Shown: positions 1 through 5,754 of the stretch, piece by piece | Layout: each line of letters opens with the position of its first letter | Position numbering within the stretch: position 1 is the first letter of the stretch | From: Alphaproteobacteria bacterium | Lineage (GTDB): Bacteria; Pseudomonadota; Alphaproteobacteria; Sneathiellales; Sneathiellaceae | DNA length: 7,399 bases | Assembly (NCBI GenBank): GCA_006226265.1 | Contig: SBHH01000326.1 | Coordinates: forward strand, 1 to 7,399 | Direction of reading: 5' to 3' | Notes under the pieces: model-generated | The model's input: only the letters and a program-made list of their open reading frames with translations | What the model was told of the DNA's origin: nothing | The model's database searches: none | Translations under genes and position numbers: made by a program

Positions 1-1
1 G

Positions 2-25
2 TTAATTAACATTAAAGTTAATTAA
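2..25. promoter_or_regulatory. AT-rich inverted repeat, candidate ArsR operator
   Basis: TTAATTAAC at 2-10 is mirrored exactly by GTTAATTAA at 17-25, with a 6-base ATTAAA spacer. The repeat ends 11 bases before the ATG of the ArsR-family gene. It is almost pure A/T in an otherwise GC-rich window. ArsR/SmtB-family dimers bind AT-rich inverted repeats over their own promoters, so autoregulation is the natural inference. The upstream promoter lies outside the window, and the repeat could extend further left. AT-rich repeats of this size can also arise by chance in a promoter. Confidence 0.5.
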
Positions 26-36
26 TGAGCTGACCC

Positions 37-360
37 ATGGACCTTTCCACGACTTTTGCCGCGCTTGGCGATGCGACCCGCTTCGCCATCGTCGAGAAGC
101 TTCTCAATGAAGGGGAGCTTGCGGCCGGGAAGTTGCAGGACACCGCCGCGATTTCTGCCCCTGCCATTTCCCGGCATTTGAAGGTGCTCCGGACTGCCGG
201 TGTGATCATCCAGCGCACCGACAAACAGCGCCGCCTCTATTCCGTCCGCCCTGATGCCGTCAAGGCGATTGGCGTCTGGACCCTGACCCACCGCGAATTC
301 TGGCAGCAGAGCCTCGACCGGTTGGAGCTTGCCCTGATGAAGGAGATTGAGAAGAAATGA
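37..360 (+). CDS. ArsR-family winged-helix transcriptional regulator
   Basis: A 107-residue protein of the usual length for a stand-alone ArsR/SmtB winged-helix repressor. The N-terminus has the family pattern FAALGDATRFAIVEKL (residues 7-22). The recognition-helix region ISAPAISRHLKVLRTAGVI lies at about 39-57, followed by a basic wing (QRTDKQRRLYSV, 59-70). There is no cysteine in the protein, so the classic Cys-based metal site of helix 3 is absent and a metal-sensing role is unlikely. The start is chosen because the N-terminal motif begins directly after it; the Shine-Dalgarno is weak. The stop overlaps the next start by 4 bases, so the SRPBCC partner is probably translationally coupled. 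ArsR regulators paired with AHSA1-type SRPBCC proteins are common in proteobacteria, usually with an unknown ligand. The likely role is repressor of its own operon. Confidence 0.9.
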   Translation: MDLSTTFAALGDATRFAIVEKLLNEGELAAGKLQDTAAISAPAISRHLKVLRTAGVIIQRTDKQRRLYSVRPDAVKAIGVWTLTHREFWQQSLDRLELALMKEIEKK

Positions 361-785
361 GCACCCTGACCCTCAAGCGCCGCTTCGCGGCCGATCCCGA
401 AACCGTCTTCGATTTCGTCACAAAACCTGAAAATCTCGTCAAATGGTGGGGGATCGTCGGCGCCACCCTGCCCGAACATAACCTCGACTTCACGAAGCCC
501 GGCCCCTGGTATTGCGTCATGATCAGCCCGATGAGCGGCCGCCTGAAAGTCTCCGGCGAGGTGACGGCCTATGACCGTCCGAATTCCGTGGAATTTACAT
601 GGGCCTGGCATGATGAGTATGACCAGCCGGGGCGCGAGACGCTGGTCCGTTTTGAAGTGACGCCGGACGGCCCCGACGCCTCAGAGTTCTGCCTCTATCA
701 CAGCGGCCTTGAAAACGAGGAAAGCGTCGCCCAGCATAAAATCGGCTGGATATCCACCCTTTCCAAACTCGAACAAATCATCTGA
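357..785 (+). CDS. SRPBCC / AHSA1-domain protein
   Basis: A 142-residue protein matching the AHSA1-like (START/Bet v1-fold) SRPBCC family in length and pattern. It begins with a beta-strand (STLTLKRRFAADPETVFDFVT), then the aromatic PENLVKWWG segment at 24-32. A middle strand pair follows (GRLKVSGEVTAYDRPNSVEFTWAW, from about 61 to 84), and the C-terminal helix is GWISTLSKLEQII (130-142). These proteins form a hydrophobic pocket for small ligands; no catalytic residues can be assigned. The start lies within the ATGA overlap with the ArsR gene, and an AGGAG at 341-345 sits inside that gene upstream of it. The pairing suggests that it binds or processes the molecule to which the regulator responds, but this is inference. 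The gene converges with the one at 826, with 40 bases between them and no convincing terminator. Confidence 0.9.
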   Translation: MSTLTLKRRFAADPETVFDFVTKPENLVKWWGIVGATLPEHNLDFTKPGPWYCVMISPMSGRLKVSGEVTAYDRPNSVEFTWAWHDEYDQPGRETLVRFEVTPDGPDASEFCLYHSGLENEESVAQHKIGWISTLSKLEQII

Positions 786-825
786 GAGATGGCGCGAATG
801 CTCTCGCCCCGGTCCCGGATCGGCC

Positions 826-1242
826 TCAGGTCAGGCTGATCTTCGCGAGGCCGAGGGCGAAGGCGGCGCTGTCGGGGAAGACCTGATAGCGGGTGATCTT
901 GCCGCCCTGCATGGTGAAGATATTGGCAACCGTCGCCGCGACCTGCCGCCCGGTCGCGCGCACCGTCCAGCGGCCATTCAACACAACGCTGATGCTGTCG
1001 GCGGCGATATGATATTCCTGCGGGCTGACCTCATCGACGGAAAGATGCTTCGAGACCGTCGCAAGAAAGCGGCGGAAGCCGTCATAGCCCTTCCATTCTC
1101 CGCCCCAGGGCAAAAGCCCCTCCGCATCGTGATAATGCACGACGATATCGTCGGCGAGCAGAGCCCGAAGGCGCGCCTCATCCCCCGATTGCAGCGCCTT
1201 GTAATAAGCATCGAGTATCGCTCTGGTTTCCGTTCCCGTCAT
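826..1242 (-). CDS. SnoaL/NTF2-like fold protein
   Basis: A 138-residue protein with the shape of the nuclear transport factor 2-like superfamily (SnoaL-like / ketosteroid isomerase-like). It opens with a helix (TRAILDAYYKALQSGDEARLRALLADDIVVHYHDA, about 6-40), then the segment GGEWKGYDGFRRFLATV (47-63). Beta-strands follow at about 84-96 (SISVVLNGRWTVR) and 102-121, the latter including the family-typical MQGGKITRYQVF. These small proteins act as isomerases, hydrolases or binding proteins, and sequence alone does not fix the substrate. Asp/His residues near 37-39 (YHDA) lie where acidic residues often sit in the pocket. The start ATG has no strong Shine-Dalgarno, but nearby upstream ATGs are out of frame. 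It lies 69 bases downstream of the DUF1508 gene on the same strand, with a stable hairpin between them, so co-transcription is uncertain. Confidence 0.85.
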   Translation of the reverse strand: MTGTETRAILDAYYKALQSGDEARLRALLADDIVVHYHDAEGLLPWGGEWKGYDGFRRFLATVSKHLSVDEVSPQEYHIAADSISVVLNGRWTVRATGRQVAATVANIFTMQGGKITRYQVFPDSAAFALGLAKISLT

Positions 1243-1266
1243 CGGTTCATGTCATGTCCCGGAATT

Positions 1267-1305
1267 CCGGCGGCGGCAAGCGGGAAGGCCCCGTTCCGCC
1301 GCCGG
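1267..1305 (-). other. GC-rich hairpin just after the DUF1508 stop codon
   Basis: CCGGCGGCGG at 1267-1276 pairs perfectly with CCGCCGCCGG at 1296-1305. The helix can be continued inward by AA and CGG pairs (1278-1283 with 1291-1295, one bulged G). On the minus strand the hairpin begins 6 bases past the TGA of the DUF1508 gene. No T-run follows it on either strand, so it is not a canonical intrinsic terminator. It could be a weak terminator, an mRNA 3'-end stabiliser, or a barrier separating this gene from the SnoaL-like gene downstream. Confidence 0.45.
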
Positions 1306-1311
1306 ATAAAT

Positions 1312-1644
1312 TCACGTCTGGTCGTCAGTTTCCGCTCCGTCCGCAGCCCGGGCGACAGCTTCCGTACCGGCTTTTGCGCCCTGTTCGCTGCCATATCCCT
1401 GACTGGTCAGGATCGTCTCCCCATTTCCTGCCTTCAAGTTGAAGTACCATTTACCGTTCTTGCCCTCGAACAGGCTGTAGCGGTTGCTATCCGGGGCATT
1501 CTTCTTCACAGATTCGATTCCGTTTGCCGCGCTTGCCTTGGCCTTGTAGCCTTCCGAAGCGCCGACATTCTCTCCGTTGCCTGCTTTCAGGCGAAAGCGG
1601 AATTCCCCCGCATTATCCTTGTAGAGTTCAAACTTACCTGCCAT
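1312..1644 (-). CDS. DUF1508 (YegP-like) tandem-repeat protein
   Basis: A 110-residue protein composed of two copies of the DUF1508 unit, as in E. coli YegP, which is of similar length. Repeat one covers about residues 4-52 (starting KFELYKDNAGEFRFRLKAGNGE), and repeat two about 55-101 (starting RYSLFEGKNGKWYFNLKAGNGE). Both share the core LKAGNGE followed by an SxGY motif and a C-terminal helix. A short acidic tail (DGAETDDQT) follows. The start is supported by AAGGAG about ten bases upstream on the minus strand. There is no signal peptide, so the product is probably cytoplasmic. The biochemical function of the family is not established. The gene is divergent from the XRE-cupin regulator across 232 bases. 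A small inverted repeat, GTTGCG/CGCAAC at 1706-1711 and 1728-1733, lies in its upstream region, but I see no clear promoter for it. Confidence 0.92.
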   Translation of the reverse strand: MAGKFELYKDNAGEFRFRLKAGNGENVGASEGYKAKASAANGIESVKKNAPDSNRYSLFEGKNGKWYFNLKAGNGETILTSQGYGSEQGAKAGTEAVARAADGAETDDQT

Positions 1645-1825
1645 TGATTTTGCACTCCTTATTTATTCTCAGATTTGTAGCATACTCGGTTCTGCCGAAA
1701 ACCTGGTTGCGCCCTGAAATGGAAATCCGCAACACCCGGTGAAACGGTTCAACAGACAGAATAGTCTTGCCCGCGCGCGGAAAAAAAGCAATGGCTCATT
1801 CTCATGCGTGCTTGACTGATTTCCG

Positions 1826-1880
1826 GCATATTGATATCTCATAAATGAGAATTTATACCATATTTGAGATATCAATATGC
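1826..1880. promoter_or_regulatory. 16-bp perfect inverted repeat overlapping promoter and start codon
   Basis: GCATATTGATATCTCA at 1826-1841 is the exact reverse complement of 1865-1880, with a 23-base spacer. The left arm covers the predicted -35 box. The right arm covers the predicted transcription start and the ATG of the XRE-cupin gene. The spacer holds a further TCTCAT/ATGAGA dyad (1837-1850). The architecture fits an operator for autorepression by the XRE protein. If a longer transcript exists, the same arms could pair in RNA and sequester the start codon. The repeat is seen directly; the function is inferred. Confidence 0.65.
1831..1859 (+). promoter_or_regulatory. Predicted sigma70-type promoter of the XRE-cupin/GNAT operon
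   Basis: TTGATA at 1831-1836 matches five of six positions of the -35 consensus. TATACC at 1854-1859 matches four of six of the -10 consensus, with an ideal 17-base spacing. Transcription would start near 1866, leaving a leader of only about ten bases before the ATG at 1877, so the mRNA would be nearly leaderless. The -35 box lies inside the left arm of the inverted repeat at 1826-1841. An alternative -35 (TTGACT, 1812-1817) has no good -10 partner. Confidence 0.5.
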
Positions 1881-2431
1881 TCGATCCCTTAACCCGTCGC
1901 CTTGCGGCCCGCCTAAAAGAACTTAGAACAGAAAAAGGCTGGTCGCTCGATCAGCTGGCGGAGGCAAGTGGCGTGAGCCGTGCGACCCTTTCACGCCTTG
2001 AGAAGGCAGAGGTAAGCCCGACAACGGAAGTCCTCGGCAAGCTGTGCGTGGCATACAGCATGAGCCTTACCCGCCTGCTCGCGGCGATTGAGGAACAGTT
2101 CACGGCCCATATTCCGGCCAAGGCTCAATCTCTTTTTGAAGATAAGGGAAAAGGCTTCGCCCGCCGCGCCATCTCCCCACCCGCCGCGTCGTTAAAAGGA
2201 GAGGTGCTGGAATGTGACCTCGCGCCGGGCAGCTTCATTTCCTACGAAGCGCCGCCCGTTTCGGGGCAGGAGCATCATCTTGTTCTCTTGGACGGCGAGC
2301 TCGATCTTCGCATCGGGGAGACGGACTATCATCTCTCCGCCGGTGATTGCCTCCGCTACCAGCTTTATGAGCCTTCCGAATTCCGAAGCGATCCCGAAAA
2401 AGGCGCGCGCTATCTTCTTGTCCTGATCTGA
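1877..2431 (+). CDS. XRE-family HTH regulator with C-terminal cupin domain
   Basis: A 184-residue protein with an N-terminal Cro/C1-type helix-turn-helix at about 8-66. Within it are WSLDQLAEASGVSRATLSRLEKAEVSPTTEVLGKLC and the recognition helix around SRATLSRLEK (34-43). The C-terminal cupin-like beta-barrel spans about 108-184 and includes GQEHHLVLLDGELDLRIG (130-147) and the turn YHLSAGDCLRYQ (151-162). Two adjacent histidines (133-134) fall in the first cupin motif, but the full set of metal ligands is not evident. The domain may therefore bind a small ligand rather than catalyse a reaction. The product is a one-component sensor-regulator in the cytoplasm. The start has only a weak GAG-type Shine-Dalgarno but gives the normal family N-terminus. 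The GNAT gene follows after 8 bases. The control region contains operator-like repeats, so autoregulation is likely. Confidence 0.92.
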   Translation: MLDPLTRRLAARLKELRTEKGWSLDQLAEASGVSRATLSRLEKAEVSPTTEVLGKLCVAYSMSLTRLLAAIEEQFTAHIPAKAQSLFEDKGKGFARRAISPPAASLKGEVLECDLAPGSFISYEAPPVSGQEHHLVLLDGELDLRIGETDYHLSAGDCLRYQLYEPSEFRSDPEKGARYLLVLI

Positions 2432-2439
2432 GAGCCATC

Positions 2440-2961
2440 ATGTCCCTTTACCTTCTCGATGCAAAAGCCCTGACCCGCCATCTCGACTCCTTTTCCGACC
2501 TTCTGCACGCGACGGTCCATGCAGGCGCGAGTGTCGGCTTCGTCTATCCCTTCCCGCCGGAAGAAGCCCGCGCCTTCTGGCAGGACAAGGTCCGGCCGTC
2601 CCTTCGGTCAAAAGGCCGCCGCCTGTTCGCCATGGAGCTAGAGGGGCGGATTGCCGGAACCGTACAGCTCGGCCTCGATCATTTTCCGAACCAGGCCCAT
2701 CGGGGCGAGGTGATGAAACTGCTGGTCCATCCGGATTTCCGCCGACGCGGGATTGGCCGCGCCCTGATGGTGACGCTGGAAGCCGAAGCCCGCCGCCTGG
2801 GCAGGAGCCTGCTCACCCTTGATACGCGAAGCGGCGACCCCGCGGGCACCCTTTATCGCTCCCTCGGCTTCGAGCTTGCGGGCGAAATCCCGGATTATGC
2901 CCTCGCACCGGAGGGCGACCGGCTCGATGCGACCAGCTATATGTATAAGCGCCTCCGGTAA
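2440..2961 (+). CDS. GNAT-family N-acetyltransferase
   Basis: A 173-residue single-domain GNAT protein. The acetyl-CoA binding motif A is clear: a beta-strand and helix VMKLLVHPDFRRRGIGRALM at 91-110, with the pyrophosphate loop RRRGIG at 101-106. Motif B follows as TLYRSLGFELAGEIPDYAL at 137-155. The strand LFAMELEGRIAGTVQL (62-77) is the usual central sheet. The protein transfers an acetyl group from acetyl-CoA to an amine; the acceptor cannot be told from sequence. It lies 8 bases after the regulator's stop, with only the GAG of the stop region as a Shine-Dalgarno, so translation is probably coupled. Pairing of XRE-cupin regulators with GNAT enzymes recurs in proteobacteria, and the regulator probably controls this enzyme. 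Substrates such as small amines, amino acids or toxic analogues are possible but unproven. Confidence 0.93.
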   Translation: MSLYLLDAKALTRHLDSFSDLLHATVHAGASVGFVYPFPPEEARAFWQDKVRPSLRSKGRRLFAMELEGRIAGTVQLGLDHFPNQAHRGEVMKLLVHPDFRRRGIGRALMVTLEAEARRLGRSLLTLDTRSGDPAGTLYRSLGFELAGEIPDYALAPEGDRLDATSYMYKRLR

Positions 2962-3020
2962 TTCCCTCGCAAAAAGCGGCTGCCGCAATTCCACGCTTGC
3001 GCGCGCTTATGAGTTCTTTA

Positions 3021-3029
3021 TGCTATAAT
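3021..3029 (+). promoter_or_regulatory. Extended -10 promoter for the monooxygenase gene
   Basis: TGCTATAAT contains a perfect TATAAT (3024-3029) with the extended TGn element directly upstream. No good -35 box lies at 16-18 bases; TTGCGC at 2997-3002 is too far (21-base spacer). Extended -10 promoters can work without a -35. Transcription would begin near 3036, giving a leader of about 40 bases that includes a small CGCGG/CCGCG hairpin (3046-3050 with 3058-3062). The hairpin sits directly before the AGGAGG at 3063-3068. Confidence 0.6.
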
Positions 3030-3075
3030 CCAAGCAACAAGAAGGCGCGGCAAAGCCCCGCGAGGAGGAGCGATC

Positions 3076-4584
3076 ATGGATATGGCAACGGCCCCCACTC
3101 CCGCCCGTCGGTCGGCGGCGGATCCCGTTCATGTCGATGTGCTGATCGTCGGCGCCGGGATTTCCGGCATCGATGCGGCCTATCACCTGCAGCAGCAATG
3201 CACAGGCAAAAGCTTCACCCTGCTGGAAACGCAGGAGACTTTCGGCGGCACCTGGAGCACGCATAAATATCCCGGCATCCGCTCCGACAGCGATCTCAAC
3301 ACCTTCGGCTATAAATGGAAGCCCTGGAAAGGCGTACCCATCGCGACCGCGCCCGAAATTCTGAAATATCTGGACGAATGCCTGGATGAGCAGGATATCC
3401 GCCGCCATATCCGCTTCTCCCATGAGGTGAAATCGGCAAGCTTCTCGCGCGAAGACGCGCTCTGGACGCTGGAGGTGCATGACCGTGCGGCAAACGAGAT
3501 CGTCACCTTCGCCTGCAATTTCCTCTGGATGTGCCAGGGATATTACCGCCACAGCGAGGGCTATACCCCCGACTTCCCCGGCATGGAGGATTTTGAAGGC
3601 GAGCTCATTCATCCGCAGAACTGGCCGGAGGATCTCGATTACACGGACAAGGAAGTGGTGGTGATCGGCTCCGGTGCGACGGCGGCGACGATCATCCCGG
3701 CAATGGCGAAGACCTGCGGCCATATCACCATGCTGCAACGCTCCCCCACCTATTTCGCGGCGCGGCCCAACCGGGACGAACTGGCCGAAACGCTCCGCAC
3801 GCTGGAGGTGCCGGAGGAATGGATCCACGAGATTTCCCGCCGCCGCGTGCTGCATGAACAGAAGATCATCACCCACCGTTCCTTCAACGATGCGGAGGCG
3901 CTCCGCAATGAACTGATCGAGGGGGCGAAGGCCTATCTCGGGCAGGATTTCCCGGTCGATCCGCATTTCAGCCCGAGCTATCGCCCCTGGCGGCAGCGGC
4001 TCGCGCTTCTCCCTGATGGCGACATGTTCCGCGCGATCCGAAAAGGCAATGCCTCCGTCGTTACGGACCAGATCGACCGTTTCACGAAGGACGGCATCCT
4101 TTTGAAATCGGGAAAAGAGCTGAAGGCCGATATCATCATCACCGCGACCGGCTTTAACATGAGCGTGATGGGCGACGTCGCCTTTTCCGTGGATGGGGAG
4201 CCGGTCGATTTCGCCAAAAGCTGGGCGCATCGCGGCATCCTCTTTTCCGGAGTGCCGAACCTCGCCTGGGTCTTCGGCTATCTCCGGACAAGCTGGACCA
4301 TGCGCGCCGACATGATCGCGGCCTTTGTCTGCCGCCTCCTCAATCATATGGAGGAGAAAGGCGCGAAAATCGTGACGCCCGAACTTCGCGAAAGTGACAG
4401 GGATATGCCCGAGCTCCCGCTCGTCGATCCTGAGAATTTCAACGCGGGATACCTCACCCGTTCCATGCATCTGATGCCGAAACAGGGCGACCGCCAGCCC
4501 TGGATCTTCAGCCAGGACTATTACCGCGAACGCGACGAAATCCCCGCCGCCGACCTTGAAGACGGAACGCTAATATACAGGTGA
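3076..4584 (+). CDS. EthA-like flavin-containing (Baeyer-Villiger type I) monooxygenase
   Basis: A 502-residue FAD- and NADPH-dependent monooxygenase. The FAD Rossmann motif is GAGISG (26-31), followed by FGGTW (56-60) and the KYPGIRSDSD segment (64-73). The Baeyer-Villiger fingerprint is F173-x-G-x3-H179-x3-W183-P184, with proline after the histidine (HPQNWP). The second nucleotide-binding motif is VIGSGATA (196-203), and the ATG motif is at 357-359. From memory the pattern closely follows mycobacterial EthA (about 489 residues), including MLQRSPTY, YRPWRQRL and GDMFRAIR. Such enzymes insert oxygen next to a carbonyl or oxidise sulfur; the natural substrate is unknown. The N-terminus carries about 18 extra residues before the first strand. 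The start is fixed by AGGAGG seven bases upstream. No TetR-type regulator like EthR is adjacent. The gene follows the GNAT gene by 114 bases and has its own predicted promoter. Confidence 0.93.
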   Translation: MDMATAPTPARRSAADPVHVDVLIVGAGISGIDAAYHLQQQCTGKSFTLLETQETFGGTWSTHKYPGIRSDSDLNTFGYKWKPWKGVPIATAPEILKYLDECLDEQDIRRHIRFSHEVKSASFSREDALWTLEVHDRAANEIVTFACNFLWMCQGYYRHSEGYTPDFPGMEDFEGELIHPQNWPEDLDYTDKEVVVIGSGATAATIIPAMAKTCGHITMLQRSPTYFAARPNRDELAETLRTLEVPEEWIHEISRRRVLHEQKIITHRSFNDAEALRNELIEGAKAYLGQDFPVDPHFSPSYRPWRQRLALLPDGDMFRAIRKGNASVVTDQIDRFTKDGILLKSGKELKADIIITATGFNMSVMGDVAFSVDGEPVDFAKSWAHRGILFSGVPNLAWVFGYLRTSWTMRADMIAAFVCRLLNHMEEKGAKIVTPELRESDRDMPELPLVDPENFNAGYLTRSMHLMPKQGDRQPWIFSQDYYRERDEIPAADLEDGTLIYR

Positions 4585-4585
4585 G

Positions 4586-4622
4586 CCGGCGGCGATGGTC
4601 CCCGGGAATTGGCCCCCGCCGG
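4586..4622 (+). other. Inverted repeat after the monooxygenase stop codon
   Basis: CCGGCGG at 4586-4592 is mirrored by CCGCCGG at 4616-4622 with a 23-base loop. It begins two bases after the monooxygenase stop codon. No T-run follows, so it is not a typical terminator. It could attenuate or stabilise the message between the two genes. The arm sequence resembles that of the hairpin at 1267-1305, but such GC arms are easy to find by chance in this composition. Confidence 0.3.
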
Positions 4623-4674
4623 TCGCGGAAAGCTGCAAAAGCCGCATTCCGCGCGACAAAAAAGGAGAGATTCT

Positions 4675-5103
4675 ATGACCAATCATTATACTGGAACCTG
4701 CTTTTGCGGCGAAGTCGCAGTCGAGGCAACCGGCGCGCCGGAAGGCGTGGGTTATTGCCATTGCAGCTCCTGCCGGTCCTGGTCTGCGGGGCCGGTCAAT
4801 GCCTTCACCCTCTGGAAGCCGGAGGCCGTAAAGGTCACCAAGGGGGCCAAGCATCTTGAAACCTACATAAAAACCCCGTCCAGCGAGCGGAAGTTCTGCA
4901 GTATCTGCGGCGGACATGTCTTGACCAGTCACCCCGGCATGGGCCTGGTCGATGTCTATGCGGCCACCATTCCCGATCTCAAGTTCGAGCCCGGCGTTCA
5001 TGTGAATTACGCCGAGACCGTTCTTCGCATCAGGGACGGCCTCCCCAAACTGAAGGACTTCCCTGCCGAGCTTGGCGGCTCCGGCGACATGCTGCCGGAA
5101 TAG
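4675..5103 (+). CDS. GFA-family zinc-binding protein
   Basis: A 142-residue protein of the GFA (glutathione-dependent formaldehyde-activating enzyme-like) family, with normal length and all expected cysteines. These are CxC at 9/11, CxCxxC at 28/30/33 (YCHCSSC) and CxxC at 75/78 (FCSICGG). In the family these bind structural and catalytic zinc ions. The founding member was proposed to speed S-hydroxymethylglutathione formation, but most members have no proven reaction, so the name should not be taken as function. The start is set by AAAGGAGAG about seven bases upstream; the frame stays open further upstream, but that stretch lacks family similarity. It lies 90 bases after the monooxygenase on the same strand with no evident promoter between, so co-transcription is plausible. 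Its stop is two bases from the stop of the convergent exporter gene. Confidence 0.93.
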   Translation: MTNHYTGTCFCGEVAVEATGAPEGVGYCHCSSCRSWSAGPVNAFTLWKPEAVKVTKGAKHLETYIKTPSSERKFCSICGGHVLTSHPGMGLVDVYAATIPDLKFEPGVHVNYAETVLRIRDGLPKLKDFPAELGGSGDMLPE

Positions 5104-5105
5104 CC

Positions 5106-5735
5106 CTATCCGCCTAGCCGTGCGGTCAGGATTTTAAGACCGGCGGCCGCGAAGACGAGGGCGAAGACCGTCTCGAAAATCCGGCGCGCCCTCGCATATC
5201 CTGCGGCGACGGGATGGGAGGAAAAGGCAATCGCATAGCCATGGAAGATGAAAAGGCTCTGCAGCCCGACCGCCAGAATAATGATTGTCATCTGCCCGGC
5301 GCTTGCGCCCGACGGCACACCGATGGAATAGAGCGAGCCAAAGAAGAAAACCGCCTTCGGGTTCGTGAGGTTGAGGGTGAGGCCTTTCAGATATGCGGAT
5401 TTGAGGGTCGCCGCGTTCATCGGGCTTGCCGTCACCTCCCCTTTCTTCATGGCGGATCGCGCGGATTTGATCGCGAGATAGAGAAGATAGCCGGCGCCGA
5501 GATAGCGGAGCATCTCGAACGCCCAGGCGTTGGCCATCATGACCGCGCCGAGCCCGAAAGCGGCGGCGGCAGACCAGATGAGCGATCCCGTTGTCACGCC
5601 CGACGCCATGGCGAGCCCATAGCGCCGCCCCGAATTCATCGAAAGCGCGGCAATGCCGAGGGTCGCAGGCCCCGGGCTGCTCATGGTGACGAGCGCCGCG
5701 AGCAGGATCAGGGGAAGTTGCAATCCGTCAATCAT
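5106..5735 (-). CDS. RhtB/LysE-family amino acid exporter (copy 1)
   Basis: A 209-residue inner-membrane protein of the LysE/RhtB superfamily, which exports amino acids or related metabolites by proton exchange. It is rich in hydrophobic segments, roughly 6-28, 38-63, 68-90, 112-137, 146-172 and 186-204. It carries the family PGPAT motif at 21-25 and NPKAVFFF at 125-132. The start at 5735 is preferred over an upstream in-frame ATG at 5768, because AGGGAGG lies just before it and the resulting N-terminus (MIDGLQLPLILLAAL) aligns with that of the neighbouring copy. The upstream ATG would also overlap the preceding gene. It lies 19 bases downstream of its paralogue on the same strand and is probably co-transcribed with it. 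By hand alignment about 146 of 209 residues are identical, with no gaps before the C-terminus. The substrate is not predictable. Confidence 0.93.
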   Translation of the reverse strand: MIDGLQLPLILLAALVTMSSPGPATLGIAALSMNSGRRYGLAMASGVTTGSLIWSAAAAFGLGAVMMANAWAFEMLRYLGAGYLLYLAIKSARSAMKKGEVTASPMNAATLKSAYLKGLTLNLTNPKAVFFFGSLYSIGVPSGASAGQMTIIILAVGLQSLFIFHGYAIAFSSHPVAAGYARARRIFETVFALVFAAAGLKILTARLGG

Positions 5736-5754
5736 GATGCCTCCCTGCGTTCCA

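Noticed and set aside
786..825. Terminator between the convergent SRPBCC and SnoaL-like genes
   Set aside because: Only short weak pairings such as GAGAG/CTCTC at 784-788 and 801-805 are present, with a long loop and no T-run.
709..1647. A 312-codon plus-strand frame covering 709-1647
   Set aside because: It spans two minus-strand genes with clear family patterns (SnoaL-like and DUF1508) and their intergenic hairpin. The translation shows no domain.
1769..1789. CCGCGCGCGG palindrome followed by seven A as an intrinsic terminator
   Set aside because: On the plus strand the run is A rather than T, and on the minus strand the T-run comes before the palindrome, so neither orientation fits.
3007..4470. 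A 487-codon open frame on the minus strand opposite the monooxygenase
   Set aside because: It lies almost wholly antisense to a gene with complete FAD, NADPH and Baeyer-Villiger motifs. Its translation is rich in Arg, His and Gly with no recognisable domain, as expected for a shadow of GC3-biased codons.
4609..4674. N-terminal extension of the GFA-family gene
   Set aside because: The extra 22 residues are basic, have no family similarity and lack a ribosome binding site. The ATG at 4675 follows AAAGGAGAG.
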